A DNA stretch of 64,000 nt from Bog-532 sp963833835 (GCA_963833835.1 CAWHZI010000016.1:806001-870000); one strand, 5' to 3'. Shown: positions 1 to 8,726, counted from the stretch's first letter. Translations and numbers: made by a program. The notes: generated by a model from the letters alone, not told the origin.

Positions 1-342
1 GTGCGGCGGCTGGGGTCGCCGGACGAGCTGACGGCCCAACTGGCCGCGCTGGGGTACACCGGCATCGAGGTCGCCGTCCGGACGATCGACGTGCACTACA
101 CCGGGCCGCGGCAGTGGTGGCAGGCCTCCTGGGCCGAAGCGCCCCGGCTGGCCTGGCAGCACATACCCGACGCGGACCGGGACGCCGCTCGCCGGGCGGC
201 CTTCGCGCGGCTGGACCGGATGCGCGAGCCGGACGGCACGCTGGTCCGGCACGTGCAGATGGCCTTCGCAACCGCCACCCGCCCGGCTGCTACGTGCTCG
301 CCCAGCACGGGGCCGGCCGCTAGTGACCGGACGTTCCGGTGA
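1..342 (+). CDS. SAM-dependent methyltransferase, C-terminal fragment
   Basis: The reading frame is already open at the window edge, so this is the 3' end of a longer gene. The 113 visible residues look like the C-terminal part of an actinobacterial class I SAM methyltransferase: a beta strand with GYTGIEVAV, then a Trp-rich stretch (RQWWQASWAEA) and an Arg/Ala-rich helix ending in REPDGTLVRHVQMAFATATR. The SAM-binding motifs would lie upstream of the window. The last 20 or so residues are Ser/Pro/Ala-rich and look unlike a conserved domain. The stop overlaps the GTG start of the next gene (GTGA). The family call rests on resemblance only. Confidence 0.55.
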   Translation: MRRLGSPDELTAQLAALGYTGIEVAVRTIDVHYTGPRQWWQASWAEAPRLAWQHIPDADRDAARRAAFARLDRMREPDGTLVRHVQMAFATATRPAATCSPSTGPAASDRTFR

Positions 343-902
343 GGGCCGGCTCCGGACCGCACGCGGTCCAGGCCCGGGATGAGGCCGGCGCAGAGTCGGT
401 GCTGCAGATGCGGCGGGCGCTGGGCCGGCAGCTGGCCGCGATGCGAAACCGGGCCGGGCTCAGCCAGTGGGATCTGGCCCCGCTGACCGGCTACTCGCGC
501 GGCACGCTGTCCGATGCCGAGCTCGGCCGGCATCGGCTGCGCCGCGAGTTCTGGCTGCGCTGCGACGGGCTGCTCCAGGGCGAGGGCCGGCTGGTGGCGT
601 CCTACGACCAGATCGAGAGCGCGGACGCGGTCCTGCGGCAGCGGTCCGGTCACACCGCGCAACAGGCTCGCGACCAGCTCGTGTCGGCGCGCCTGCGGGC
701 CGTCCGCCCGTTCCCCGAGCCGGCTCCGGCCCCGCCGGACCCCGCTCAGGCGGACCCCGCTCAGGCGGGCCCCGCTCAGCCGCTGACCCAGACATCACCA
801 ACCCAGCCGCAGCCACACCGCGGCTCCCGGGTCTCGATGGAGGCGTGCCCGCACTGCCAGCGTCCGATCGCGGTCCTGATCGTCCCATCCGCCCCGGCCT
901 GA
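339..902 (+). CDS. XRE-family helix-turn-helix protein
   Basis: A 187-aa protein with an N-terminal Cro/CI-type HTH at about residues 24-80; RNRAGLSQWDLAPLTGYSR followed by GTLSDAELGRH is the classic helix 2-turn-helix 3 layout. A Pro/Ala-rich linker at about residues 125-160 contains three near-identical DPAQA-type pentapeptides encoded by a 15-bp tandem repeat. The C-terminus carries a short CPHC motif that could bind a metal ion. The GTG start overlaps the preceding stop by two bases, suggesting translational coupling to the methyltransferase. Target unknown. Confidence 0.75.
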   Translation: MRAGSGPHAVQARDEAGAESVLQMRRALGRQLAAMRNRAGLSQWDLAPLTGYSRGTLSDAELGRHRLRREFWLRCDGLLQGEGRLVASYDQIESADAVLRQRSGHTAQQARDQLVSARLRAVRPFPEPAPAPPDPAQADPAQAGPAQPLTQTSPTQPQPHRGSRVSMEACPHCQRPIAVLIVPSAPA

Positions 903-912
903 CCGGCCACGC

Positions 913-2421
913 TTAGGACCCGGTGACGGCCGTCTCCCGCAGGAACAGGCCGATCTGCTCGCCCAGGTCGCCCGCGTCGGCCGCGCCGCGGTAGCGGGTC
1001 AGCTCGTCCCGGACCTGGCTGAGCCCGGCCGCGACCGAGTCGATCCGCTGCGCCCGGGGCAGCGCCAGCACCGGGGCCAGCACGGGCGCAGCCGCGTCCA
1101 GCTCCCCGGCCCGCAGCCGGGCGGTCGCCAGCGCGGTACGGGCCCGGGCCGCGCAGCCGAAGCTGTGGTCCCCGTCCGGCCCCGGCCCGAGGTCGTACAT
1201 GCTGGTGGCCAGCTCAAGCTCGGCTGCGGCCTCCCGCTCGGCCCCGGGCGCCTCGGCCAGCGCGGCGCCGGCCAGGTAATGCTGGGAGGCCAGGGAGAAG
1301 CCGAACTCGCCCGCGATCTCCAGCACATCGTCGTGGTGGTCGCGGTCGCGCGCGTCCGCCGCCGCCGCGATGGCCTGCCGCGCCGCCCGGACATCACCCA
1401 GCCGGGCCGCGGCCCGGCCCTGGTGCAGGTACAGCTGGGCCGCGTTCGGGCCGCTGCTGAGCAGGTCCAGGCCGCAGATGGCGTGCCGGCGGCTCTGGTC
1501 GGGACGGCCGGACCAGTAGGTGATGGTGGCCAGCTCGGTCTGCACCTGGGCCATCAGCGGCGGGTGCTTGACGATCGTGGCGTAGGCCCAGCCGGCCTGG
1601 GCCAGCTTCCCGGCCGCGACGGCGTACCCGAGGTCGCTGGCGGCCACGGCCATCAGGCTGTTCAGCAGCCCGAGCAGGAAGTACAGCTCGGTCTCGTCCT
1701 GGGGCCACAGCCGCAGGTCCAGCGACCGGTGGATCCCGGCCCGGACCCGGCGCATCCGCTGGAACAGCGGGAACGGCTCCCCGGTCATGTAGGCCCGGGA
1801 CAGCCGGGTCACCTCGCCCCGCAGGTCCGCCAGCCCGCGCTCCCCGACCTCGCGCTTGATGGCCTGCTCGGCGTGCTGGACCGCCTCCCGGGCCGCCGTC
1901 ACGATCTGCTCGTTGTCGGTCCGGGCCGTCTCCGCCACCTCGGCCGCGTCGGCCACCGGCGCCGGCGTGGCCGCAGCCACGGCTGCGGCCAGCTGGGTGA
2001 TGACCAGCCGGTCCGCGGGCGGCAGCCAGGCCTGGTCGGTCTCGTCCACCAGGCTCGGCACCGTGGTGGCGTAGGCCCGGGCCAGCAGGGACAGGATGTA
2101 CGCGGTGGGTTTTCGGCCGGTCGGCTCGCGGCCGCTGCCGGGGGAGGCCTCGCCCGGCCAGTCCTCGTACTCGCACAGGTGCGCGGCGGTCATCCCGGCC
2201 CGGCTCTGCGGGTCGAGGCCGTCCTGGGCCGCGAGCTCGTTGATCCGGGCCGCCGCTTCCCGCAGCGTCCAGCCGTAGGCGTGCCGCCATGCCTTCCGCG
2301 GCCGCATCCGGTACTGGCGGGCGAACTCAGCCGCGATGGCCGCGTCGTCCCGGCCGTGCTCGCGCAACTGCTGGCGCAGCGCCTTCTGCTGCGCCCGCTC
2401 GCTGAGCCTCGGACGGGCCAC
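913..2421 (-). CDS. Large XRE-type transcriptional regulator with TPR-like C-terminal half
   Basis: A 502-aa protein of a class abundant in filamentous actinobacteria. The N-terminal 110 residues contain an atypical HTH (RKAWRHAYGWTLREAAARIN). The rest is Ala/Leu/Arg-rich helical sequence of the TPR-like type seen in regulators that sense peptides or other small signals. The GTG start is preceded by a GGGAAGGGATGGC ribosome-binding region. It is convergent with the XRE gene before it (10-bp gap) and divergent from the Ser/Thr kinase. No ligand or target can be inferred. Confidence 0.75.
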   Translation of the reverse strand: MARPRLSERAQQKALRQQLREHGRDDAAIAAEFARQYRMRPRKAWRHAYGWTLREAAARINELAAQDGLDPQSRAGMTAAHLCEYEDWPGEASPGSGREPTGRKPTAYILSLLARAYATTVPSLVDETDQAWLPPADRLVITQLAAAVAAATPAPVADAAEVAETARTDNEQIVTAAREAVQHAEQAIKREVGERGLADLRGEVTRLSRAYMTGEPFPLFQRMRRVRAGIHRSLDLRLWPQDETELYFLLGLLNSLMAVAASDLGYAVAAGKLAQAGWAYATIVKHPPLMAQVQTELATITYWSGRPDQSRRHAICGLDLLSSGPNAAQLYLHQGRAAARLGDVRAARQAIAAAADARDRDHHDDVLEIAGEFGFSLASQHYLAGAALAEAPGAEREAAAELELATSMYDLGPGPDGDHSFGCAARARTALATARLRAGELDAAAPVLAPVLALPRAQRIDSVAAGLSQVRDELTRYRGAADAGDLGEQIGLFLRETAVTGS

Positions 2422-2748
2422 GCCATCCCTTCCCGGCTGCGCAGCATCCCTCCCTGGCTGCGCAACGTTTCAGGCCACTAACTGCTTGTGTAGAAGCGTC
2501 ACATATTTGCGGCGCAAAATCCCTCAATGTAAGCCTTTTCGATCAAGATCCCGATTTCCGGCCTATCTGGCCGTTTGTCAACCGCGCGCCGATATTCACC
2601 AGCGGCCCCATCAGCATCTTTAATGGGTGTCGATATCGGCCGGTGGTCCTGCCCTATTTGGGCGCATACCGGTGCCGGGGGGCCGCCGGCCCGGTTAAGC
2701 TGCCCCGGCCGGGTGGATACAAGCCAGAAGCGGGGGTAGGCCAGCCAG
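2422..2748. other. Divergent intergenic region, XRE regulator / Ser-Thr kinase
   Basis: A 327-bp region without a credible gene, noticeably less GC-rich than its flanks in the first half (about 2470-2660). It must hold the promoters of the two divergent genes. No promoter hexamers or operators stand out enough to call. A GC-rich stretch (2680-2715) could fold into a leader hairpin ahead of the kinase gene. Confidence 0.5.
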
Positions 2749-4209
2749 GTGCCTGACGAGGCGCGGCTTGACGGCCGCTACCAGCTTGACGACCGCATCG
2801 CCGCAGGCGGTTACGGTGAAGTTTGGCGTGCCACGGATCTTGTCCTGGGGCGGCGGGTGGCGGTCAAGCTGCTACTGGCCCAGCACGTCCAGCAGGCGGA
2901 GACGCTGGCCCGGTTCCGGGCCGAGGCACAGCGGGCCGGGGCGCTGAACCACCAGAACATCGCCCGCGTCTACGACTACGTCGAGCCCAACCCGCCCCAG
3001 CCGCCGTTTCTGGTCATGGAGCTGATCGACGGCCCGTCGCTGGCCCAGCTCCTGACGGACGGTCCGCTGCCGCCCGCCCAGGTGATGGACATCATCGCGG
3101 GCGCGGCGTCCGGGCTGCAGGCCGCGCACGACGCCGGCCTGGTGCACCGGGACATCAAGCCGGCCAACCTGCTGCTGCCCCGGGACGGCGCGGTGAAGAT
3201 CACCGACTTCGGGATCAGCTACGCGGCCGATTCCGCCCCGATGACCGCCTCCGGCATGCTGGTCGGCACCGCGGGTTACATGGCGCCCGAACGGCTCGGC
3301 GCGGGCCCGGTGACGGGCGCGGCCGACCTTTACGCGCTGGGCATCGTCGGTTACGAGAGCCTGGCCGGCTCGCCCCCGTTCACCGGGACGCCGCTGGAGA
3401 TCGCGGTGGCGCACCGGGACCAGCCGCTGCCGCCGCTGCCGGCCTCGGTGCCCGCTGGCGTCGTGGGCCTGATCGGGGCGCTGATCGCCAAGGACCCGGC
3501 CGCCCGCCCGGCCAGCGCCGGTGACGTGGCCCAGTGGGCTACCAGCCAGCACGACATGCTGGTCGGGGCCACCCGGTCCGACCTGGCCGTGCCCCCCGGC
3601 ATGACCGGCCCAGGTATGGCCGGCACTGCCGCCCTGGGGGCCTGGGACTCCCCGTCCCGTACGGTGGCCGCTCAGACGCCTCAGTCGCCGTACACTCTGC
3701 AGGCATCCCAGGGCCCGCTGACGCCGCAGGGGCCTTACCCGCCCCCCGATCCCTACGGGTCCACCGATCCTTATGGCCCGCAGGATCCGCCGCGCCGCCG
3801 CCGTAAGACCGCGCTGATCGCCGCGCTGGCCGCCGTGGTGGTCATCGCGGCCGTGGCCATCGCCCTGGTCCTGTCCCGCTCGGGCGGCGTGACTCCGACC
3901 GCACCGGCCGTCCGGACCTCCGTGACCCCGTCCGTGACCGGCGCGGCCACCGCCACCACGGCCGGCCCCCGGCCCACCGTCGCCCCCAGCGCGCCGGCCC
4001 AGCGCCCGACCACGGCCCCGACCCACGCGCCCACCACCGCGCCGCCCACCACCGTCGCCCCGTCGACGACCCCGCCGACCACGCTCGCTCCCACCCCCAC
4101 CGCGTCGGTGGCCGCGGCCGCGTCTCCCACCGCCACCACCGGCGACGGCCAGGGCGCCGGTGGCGGTGGCGGCGGCGCTGGTGGCGGCGGCCAGGGCGGC
4201 GCTGGCTAA
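2749..4209 (+). CDS. Membrane-anchored Ser/Thr protein kinase (PknB type)
   Basis: A 486-aa eukaryotic-like kinase. Residues 9-275 form the catalytic domain: glycine loop AAGGYGEVW, VAVK lysine, catalytic loop HRDIKPANLL, DFGIS magnesium loop and GTAGYMAPE activation-segment end. A Pro-rich juxtamembrane segment follows, then a basic stop and a single transmembrane helix at about residues 352-376 (ALIAALAAVVVIAAVAIAL). The external tail is Thr/Pro-rich and ends in a Gly-rich run. There are no PASTA repeats, so muropeptide sensing of the PknB kind is not indicated. GTG start. It probably phosphorylates cytoplasmic targets in response to an envelope cue. The next gene downstream, an HATPase_c protein, may be functionally related but has its own promoter. 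Confidence 0.9.
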   Translation: MPDEARLDGRYQLDDRIAAGGYGEVWRATDLVLGRRVAVKLLLAQHVQQAETLARFRAEAQRAGALNHQNIARVYDYVEPNPPQPPFLVMELIDGPSLAQLLTDGPLPPAQVMDIIAGAASGLQAAHDAGLVHRDIKPANLLLPRDGAVKITDFGISYAADSAPMTASGMLVGTAGYMAPERLGAGPVTGAADLYALGIVGYESLAGSPPFTGTPLEIAVAHRDQPLPPLPASVPAGVVGLIGALIAKDPAARPASAGDVAQWATSQHDMLVGATRSDLAVPPGMTGPGMAGTAALGAWDSPSRTVAAQTPQSPYTLQASQGPLTPQGPYPPPDPYGSTDPYGPQDPPRRRRKTALIAALAAVVVIAAVAIALVLSRSGGVTPTAPAVRTSVTPSVTGAATATTAGPRPTVAPSAPAQRPTTAPTHAPTTAPPTTVAPSTTPPTTLAPTPTASVAAAASPTATTGDGQGAGGGGGGAGGGGQGGAG

Positions 4210-4411
4210 GAGCGTGCTGGCTAAGACAGCGGCAGCGGTCGCTCAAGCCTGGGATGACGTCTGAGGCATTTGCGTCCGACAGGGTAGGCCCGGATGCGGA
4301 GAAACGTCGGCGTTCCGGTGGACGGTTCTGACCTGGCCGGTCAATTTGGCAGGCCCGAGGGGTCTATCGGGCGTTTTCGGGCATAAGTGACACGACCGGC
4401 AAATCCGCGCC

Positions 4412-4478
4412 GCAAGTGCACCGTTTTATGCAAGTGCGTCAGAAGCACTTGCAGCAGGTCCGTATACGAATCCATACT
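4412..4478 (+). promoter_or_regulatory. Three GCAAGTGC boxes overlapping a promoter for the HATPase_c gene
   Basis: In the 353-bp gap after the kinase gene the octamer GCAAGTGC occurs at 4412-4419 and 4430-4437, and inverted as GCACTTGC at 4445-4452. The last two form a perfect inverted repeat with 8-bp arms and a 7-nt spacer; the first is a direct copy exactly 18 bp upstream. A sigma70-like promoter follows: TTGCAG (4449-4454), 18 bp, CATACT (4473-4478), so the -35 overlaps the third box. This geometry suggests a dedicated activator or repressor site. The binding protein is unknown. The rest of the gap shows nothing clear. Confidence 0.55.
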
Positions 4479-4562
4479 GGGGATATCAATGACACGGGTT
4501 GTCTGCTGATGCGGTTACTGCGACGTGCGGATATGGCCTGTGCTGGCCGTGAGGGGTGACAG

Positions 4563-5147
4563 ATGGTTCACACACACCGGCCCGCGCCGGACACATCTGA
4601 CCGGGCTGGGATCTGGTCCCGGACCGGCTGGCCGGCCCCGCGCCGGGAGTACTGGCAGCGCCTGTTCCGCGGTCAGCAGACCGAGCTGCGTCAGCTCCGG
4701 CGCTGGCTCACCGCCCTGCTGCCGGACACATCTGCCCGCGACGACCTGATCTCGGTCGCGGTCGAGCTGGGCACGAACGCCATCCAGCACACGGCCAGCG
4801 GCGACGGCGGCTGGTTCACGGTCGAGGTGGCCTGCCTCGGCCCGGTGATCCGGGTCGCGGTGACCGACGAGGGCGGCCCGGGCGCCCCGCGCCTGACCGG
4901 GGACCCGCTCAGCTCCGGTGACCTCGCCCTGGACGGTGACCTCGACAGTGACCTTGACAGTGAGATCGCCGTCGACTGTGAAAATGACTGCGGCCGCGGG
5001 CTGCTCATCGTCCGCGCGCTGTCGGTGACCGCGGGCGTGTGCGGCAACGCCCGCGGCCGGACCGTGTGGGCCGAGGTCGCCGCCCCTCAGGGTCGCAGCA
5101 GCAGCCCCTCCGCGTCGTCCGCGATGGCCAGTTCCCGCACCTTGTAG
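4563..5147 (+). CDS. HATPase_c (GHKL) ATP-binding protein, anti-sigma-factor-kinase-like
   Basis: A 194-aa single-domain protein of the RsbW/SpoIIAB-like family common in Streptomyces-type genomes. The N box is ELGTNAIQHTA (Asn72), the G1 box VTDEGGP (Asp102) and the G2 region GRGLLIVRALS. Between G1 and G2 lies an unusual acidic insertion made of GD-L-D units (about residues 118-145), encoded by a degenerate 12-bp repeat. The 3' end overlaps the convergent acyl-CoA ligase gene by 61 bp, so the last 20 residues are probably not conserved. Such proteins sequester sigma factors or phosphorylate anti-anti-sigma factors; no partner is visible here. Confidence 0.8.
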   Translation: MVHTHRPAPDTSDRAGIWSRTGWPAPRREYWQRLFRGQQTELRQLRRWLTALLPDTSARDDLISVAVELGTNAIQHTASGDGGWFTVEVACLGPVIRVAVTDEGGPGAPRLTGDPLSSGDLALDGDLDSDLDSEIAVDCENDCGRGLLIVRALSVTAGVCGNARGRTVWAEVAAPQGRSSSPSASSAMASSRTL

Positions 5148-6736
5148 TGCATCTTCTTCCCGGTCGCGGTGACCGGTAGCGCTTCGGTGAACCGGTAGGC
5201 CCGGGGCCGCTTGAACGCGGCCAGCATGGGATGGGCCTGGCAGTGCTTGTCGCACTCGGCCGCGGTGAGCCCGCTGTCGGAGCGCACCACGTACGCCACC
5301 ACCAGCTCACCCCAGCGCGGGTCGGGCAGGCCCACGACGGCCGAGTCACGGATGCCCGGGAGCTCGTTCAGCACCTCCTCGACCTGAGTGGGGTGCACGT
5401 TCTCGCCGCCGGAGATGATCATGTCGTCCTTGCGGCCGACGATCGTCACGTACTCGCCCGAGTCCCAGGTGGCCAGGTCGCCGGTGTAGAGCCAGCCGTC
5501 ACGGAACCGCTGGGCCTGCTCGGCCGGGTTGTTGAGGTAGGCGTAGCCGGACTTGACCGACCGCACGATGACCTCGCCGACCTCGGTCCCGTCCCGGGCC
5601 ACCAGCTCGTCCGGCCGGGCCGGGCCGTCCTCGCGCGCCGCCACCACGGCCACGTCGTCGTCGGTGCAGGCCCGACCGGCCGACCCGGCGTGGTCCGGCA
5701 GGTCAGCCGGCCGCAGGAACGTGTTCCAGAACGCTTCGGTCGTGCCGTAGCCGTTGAAGATCCGCGGCGTGAGCACCTGCTGGAAACGCAGGCAGGCCTG
5801 CCGCTCCAGCGGGGCGCCCATGGTCACGATGCCGTGCAGCGAGGACAGGTCCCGCGCCTTGGCCTCCTGGGTGTCGGCCAGCATGACCAGGTTGGTCGGC
5901 GCGCCGATGAGGAAGGTCAGGCCGTAGTCGGCCACGTAATCCAGCACCAGGCCCGGCTCGAACCGGCGCAGCGCCACCGCCTCGGCGCCGACGTAGAACG
6001 CCGGGCAGGGGCCGCCGGACGACACGCCGCCGCGGTGGAACCACGGCGTCATGTTCAGCGTCTTGTCCTCCGGCGACAGCGGGAAGTGCATGATCACGTC
6101 GTGCGCGGTCAGCACCTCGACCAGGCTGCTCAGCGCGACGCCCTTGGGCATCCCGGTGGTGCCCGAGGTGTACAGCCGGGTGGTCTCGTCGTACGTGCTG
6201 ACCCGGCCCCGGCCCTCTTCCGAGGGGGGCGTCACCGCCGGGTGCCCGCCGGTCAGCAGCGTCCCGAACGGCGCCGCGCCCCCGGCCTCGCCGTCGGCGA
6301 CGAACGTCGCGTCCGGCTGGTGCGTGGCCAGCTCCAGCGCGGTCGCGGCCACCTCGGCCAGCGATGCGTCGTACACGTACACCACGGGCTTGGAGTCGTC
6401 CAGCACGAAGGCCGTCTCGCCCGCGGAGAACCGGAAGTTGATCGGCGACCCGATCGCGCCCAGGTGCTGGGCGGCCAGGTACAGCAGCGCCCACTCCGGG
6501 CTGTTGAACAGCTGGAACACCACCACGTCGCCCGGCCCGACGCCGCGGGAGGCCAGCCCGGCCGCGACCCGTTCCACGTCTGCGCCCAGCTCGGCGTAGG
6601 TCCAGCGGCGGCCGGTCTGCGGGTCGTGCAGCGCGGGCCTGCTGGCGTACCGGTGCACGTTGCGCCAGAAGCCGGCCATGTAGGTGAAGTGGTGCTCGAA
6701 GACATCGCGGAACGCCGCGGGGTCGTAGACGGCCAC
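5087..6736 (-). CDS. AMP-forming acyl-CoA synthetase / ligase
   Basis: A 549-aa ANL-superfamily adenylate-forming enzyme: P-loop YTSGTTGMPKG, the YGTTEAFW core motif, the YTGDL and VGRKDD hinge region and the C-terminal catalytic lysine in TATGKKMHYK. It should activate a carboxylic acid to acyl-AMP and then acyl-CoA. The GTG at 6736 is chosen because GGAGAATGAGATC stands just upstream and the protein then begins VAVYDPAAF; the upstream extension is out of character. The start lies 4 bp after the ketoacyl synthase stop, so the two form an operon. Substrate chain length cannot be read from sequence. Confidence 0.88.
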   Translation of the reverse strand: MAVYDPAAFRDVFEHHFTYMAGFWRNVHRYASRPALHDPQTGRRWTYAELGADVERVAAGLASRGVGPGDVVVFQLFNSPEWALLYLAAQHLGAIGSPINFRFSAGETAFVLDDSKPVVYVYDASLAEVAATALELATHQPDATFVADGEAGGAAPFGTLLTGGHPAVTPPSEEGRGRVSTYDETTRLYTSGTTGMPKGVALSSLVEVLTAHDVIMHFPLSPEDKTLNMTPWFHRGGVSSGGPCPAFYVGAEAVALRRFEPGLVLDYVADYGLTFLIGAPTNLVMLADTQEAKARDLSSLHGIVTMGAPLERQACLRFQQVLTPRIFNGYGTTEAFWNTFLRPADLPDHAGSAGRACTDDDVAVVAAREDGPARPDELVARDGTEVGEVIVRSVKSGYAYLNNPAEQAQRFRDGWLYTGDLATWDSGEYVTIVGRKDDMIISGGENVHPTQVEEVLNELPGIRDSAVVGLPDPRWGELVVAYVVRSDSGLTAAECDKHCQAHPMLAAFKRPRAYRFTEALPVTATGKKMHYKVRELAIADDAEGLLLRP

Positions 6737-6740
6737 GATC

Positions 6741-7979
6741 TCATTCTCCTCTGGTGAATACGGCGACGACGTTCTGGCCGCCGAAGCCGAAGGCGTTGAC
6801 CATGGCCACGTCGATTGCCATCGGCCGGGCCACATTCGGCACGTAGTCCAGGTCGCACTCCGGGTCCGGGGTGTCCAGGTTGATCGTGGGCGGCGCCACG
6901 CTGTCCCGCATGGCCAGCATGGCGACCATGGCCGACAGCGAGCCGGCCGCGCCGATCAGGTGACCCACCATCGACTTGGGTGAGCTGATGGCCACCTCGG
7001 CCGCACGGGCCCCGAACGCCGCCTTGATCGCGGCCGTCTCGGTCCGGTCGTTGGCCCGGGTGGACGTGCCATGGGCGCAGATGTAGTCGATGTCGGCGGG
7101 CCCGAAACCCGCGCGCTGCAGGGCCAGCGCAATGGCCCGGGCGGCGTGGGTGGCCGACGGCTCGGGCGCGCTGACGTGGAACGCGTCGGAGGTCAGCGCG
7201 CCGCCGGCCACGGTGGCGTAGACCCGGGCCCCGCGGGCCCGGGCGTGGGAGGCCGACTCCAGCACGGCCAGCACCGCGCCCTCGCCGTAGACGAACCCGT
7301 CCCGGTCCGCGTCGAACGGCCGGCTGGCCCGGGCCGGGTCGTCGTTGCGCTTGGACAGCGCACCCATCGACGACAGCCCGGCGAACATGACCGGGGTGAT
7401 CGAGGCGTCGGTGCCGCCGCAGACCACCACGTCGGCCTCGCCGCTCGCGATCAGCCGGCGTCCCTCCAGGAAGGCGTAGATGCCGCTGGCGCAGGCCAGG
7501 GCGCTCGCCGTGACCGGCCCGTGCACGCCGAGGTCGATGGCCACCTCGCAGGCGGCCATGTTGGGGATGACCGAGGACACGTAGTAGGGGCTCAGCCGCC
7601 CCGGCTCCGGCCCGGCGAGCTGCCGGGTCGCCGCCTCGACCTCGCCCATCCCGGCCACAGCCAGGTTCACCACCACACCGGTGCGGGACTTGAGGTCCTC
7701 GTCCAGGACCAGGCCCGCGTCGGCGACCGCTTCCCGGCCCGCGGCGATGGCCAGCTGGCTGAACCGGGCCGACCGGCGCAGCCGCTTGGTGTCCAGCAGC
7801 GCGGCCGGATCGAAGTTCTTGACCTCCCCGGCGATCTGGGTGGGCAGCCCGGAGGGGTCGAACGCCGTGATCGTGTCCACCCCGGAAACGCCCTTGACCA
7901 ACGCCTGCCAGGTCGACTCCCGGTCGTTGCCGACCGGGGTGACGGCGCCCAGACCGGTCACCACCACTTGCCCGTCCAC
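6741..7979 (-). CDS. Beta-ketoacyl-ACP synthase II (FabF-like)
   Basis: A 412-aa condensing enzyme with the full Cys-His-His triad: Cys163 in ALACASG, His303 in CAHGTSTRAND and His340 in SPKSMVGHLIGAAG, plus the C-terminal GFGGQN loop. It elongates an acyl chain with malonyl-ACP. The GTG at 7979 (VDGQVVVTGLG) is chosen because it has GTAGGACG at proper spacing and matches the usual FabF N-terminus. It is followed at 4 bp by an acyl-CoA ligase with no ACP, KR or FabD nearby. It is therefore probably a specialised (lipid or secondary-metabolite) synthase, not the housekeeping FabF of a fab operon. Confidence 0.88.
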   Translation of the reverse strand: MDGQVVVTGLGAVTPVGNDRESTWQALVKGVSGVDTITAFDPSGLPTQIAGEVKNFDPAALLDTKRLRRSARFSQLAIAAGREAVADAGLVLDEDLKSRTGVVVNLAVAGMGEVEAATRQLAGPEPGRLSPYYVSSVIPNMAACEVAIDLGVHGPVTASALACASGIYAFLEGRRLIASGEADVVVCGGTDASITPVMFAGLSSMGALSKRNDDPARASRPFDADRDGFVYGEGAVLAVLESASHARARGARVYATVAGGALTSDAFHVSAPEPSATHAARAIALALQRAGFGPADIDYICAHGTSTRANDRTETAAIKAAFGARAAEVAISSPKSMVGHLIGAAGSLSAMVAMLAMRDSVAPPTINLDTPDPECDLDYVPNVARPMAIDVAMVNAFGFGGQNVVAVFTRGE

Positions 7980-8222
7980 CGCGCCCGTCCTACTTTCCTG
8001 ACCTCGGGATCTCAGCGTCCTCTCAGGAGATACTTTACCTTTGCGAACTTTCCGAACCGGCAAGATCCAGAAGACCGTGATCCCGGTATGGCCCCCAGGG
8101 GAACCGTGCTGATCTACGAGTTATTACCGGCCCCTTACCAACAGCCACATCGCTGAGCCCGGCCAGCCCGTGATCCGTAAGACAGAGGCGTAGGGAGGCG
8201 CCCACCGATCGCGGAGGAAGAC

Positions 8223-8702
8223 GTGACGCAGGAATCCCAGCCGATCTGCGACCCCACGCGGCGGGCCGCGCTGGCCGGAATCGGCTTGGCCGGGCTGGCC
8301 GCCACGCTGACCGCCTGCGGCGGGAGCAGCGGTTCGGGTACCTCCAGCGCCCCGGCCGGGTCGGCCATGCCGCCCGGGTCGGGCGGCTCGGCCGGCGCCA
8401 GTTCCGGTTCCGGAGGCGGCGCGCTCGGGGCGGCCAGCGAGGTGCCGGTCGGCGGCGGCAAGATCTTCACCTCGGCCCAGGTCGTCGTGACCCAGCCGTC
8501 GGCGGGCGAGTACAAGGCGTTCAGCGCGGTCTGCACCCACGCCCAGTGCTTCGTGGACCAGGTCGCGGACGGCACGATCGACTGCCCGTGCCACGGCAGC
8601 AAGTTCAGCGCCAAGGACGGCAGCGTGGTCGACGGTCCGGCCACCAGCCCGCTGCCCAGCAAGCAGATCTCGGTCCGTTCCGGCCAGATATCGCTGGCCT
8701 GA
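8223..8702 (+). CDS. Rieske [2Fe-2S] lipoprotein with Tat-type signal
   Basis: A 159-aa secreted protein. The N-terminus has twin arginines (PTRRAAL) followed by a hydrophobic segment ending in a lipobox (LTAC), so it is likely exported by Tat and lipid-anchored. A Ser/Gly-rich linker precedes a small Rieske fold with both cluster motifs, CTHAQC and CPCHGS. The GTG start has GGAGGAAGAC directly upstream. This is the stand-alone Rieske lipoprotein type of actinobacteria, not the QcrA subunit: there are no transmembrane hairpins and no cytochrome b gene. Electron partner unknown. Confidence 0.88.
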   Translation: MTQESQPICDPTRRAALAGIGLAGLAATLTACGGSSGSGTSSAPAGSAMPPGSGGSAGASSGSGGGALGAASEVPVGGGKIFTSAQVVVTQPSAGEYKAFSAVCTHAQCFVDQVADGTIDCPCHGSKFSAKDGSVVDGPATSPLPSKQISVRSGQISLA

Positions 8703-8709
8703 CCTGCCC

Positions 8710-8726
8710 TCGGGGGCGTCCCCCGA
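8710..8726 (+). terminator. Short stem-loop after the Rieske gene
   Basis: TCGGGGG and CCCCCGA form a perfect 7-bp stem with a 3-nt loop starting 8 bp after the stop codon. There is only a weak T-rich tail (ATATT). This suits a short actinobacterial terminator. Confidence 0.5.

Noticed and set aside
1165..2481. Long open frame on the plus strand opposite the large XRE regulator
   Set aside because: Composition is Gly/Arg/Gln/His-rich antisense of a high-GC gene, and the minus-strand product has a clear HTH and helical domains.
5231..6757. 508-codon plus-strand open frame over the acyl-CoA ligase
   Set aside because: No motif, His/Arg/Gly-rich; the ligase motifs on the minus strand are complete.
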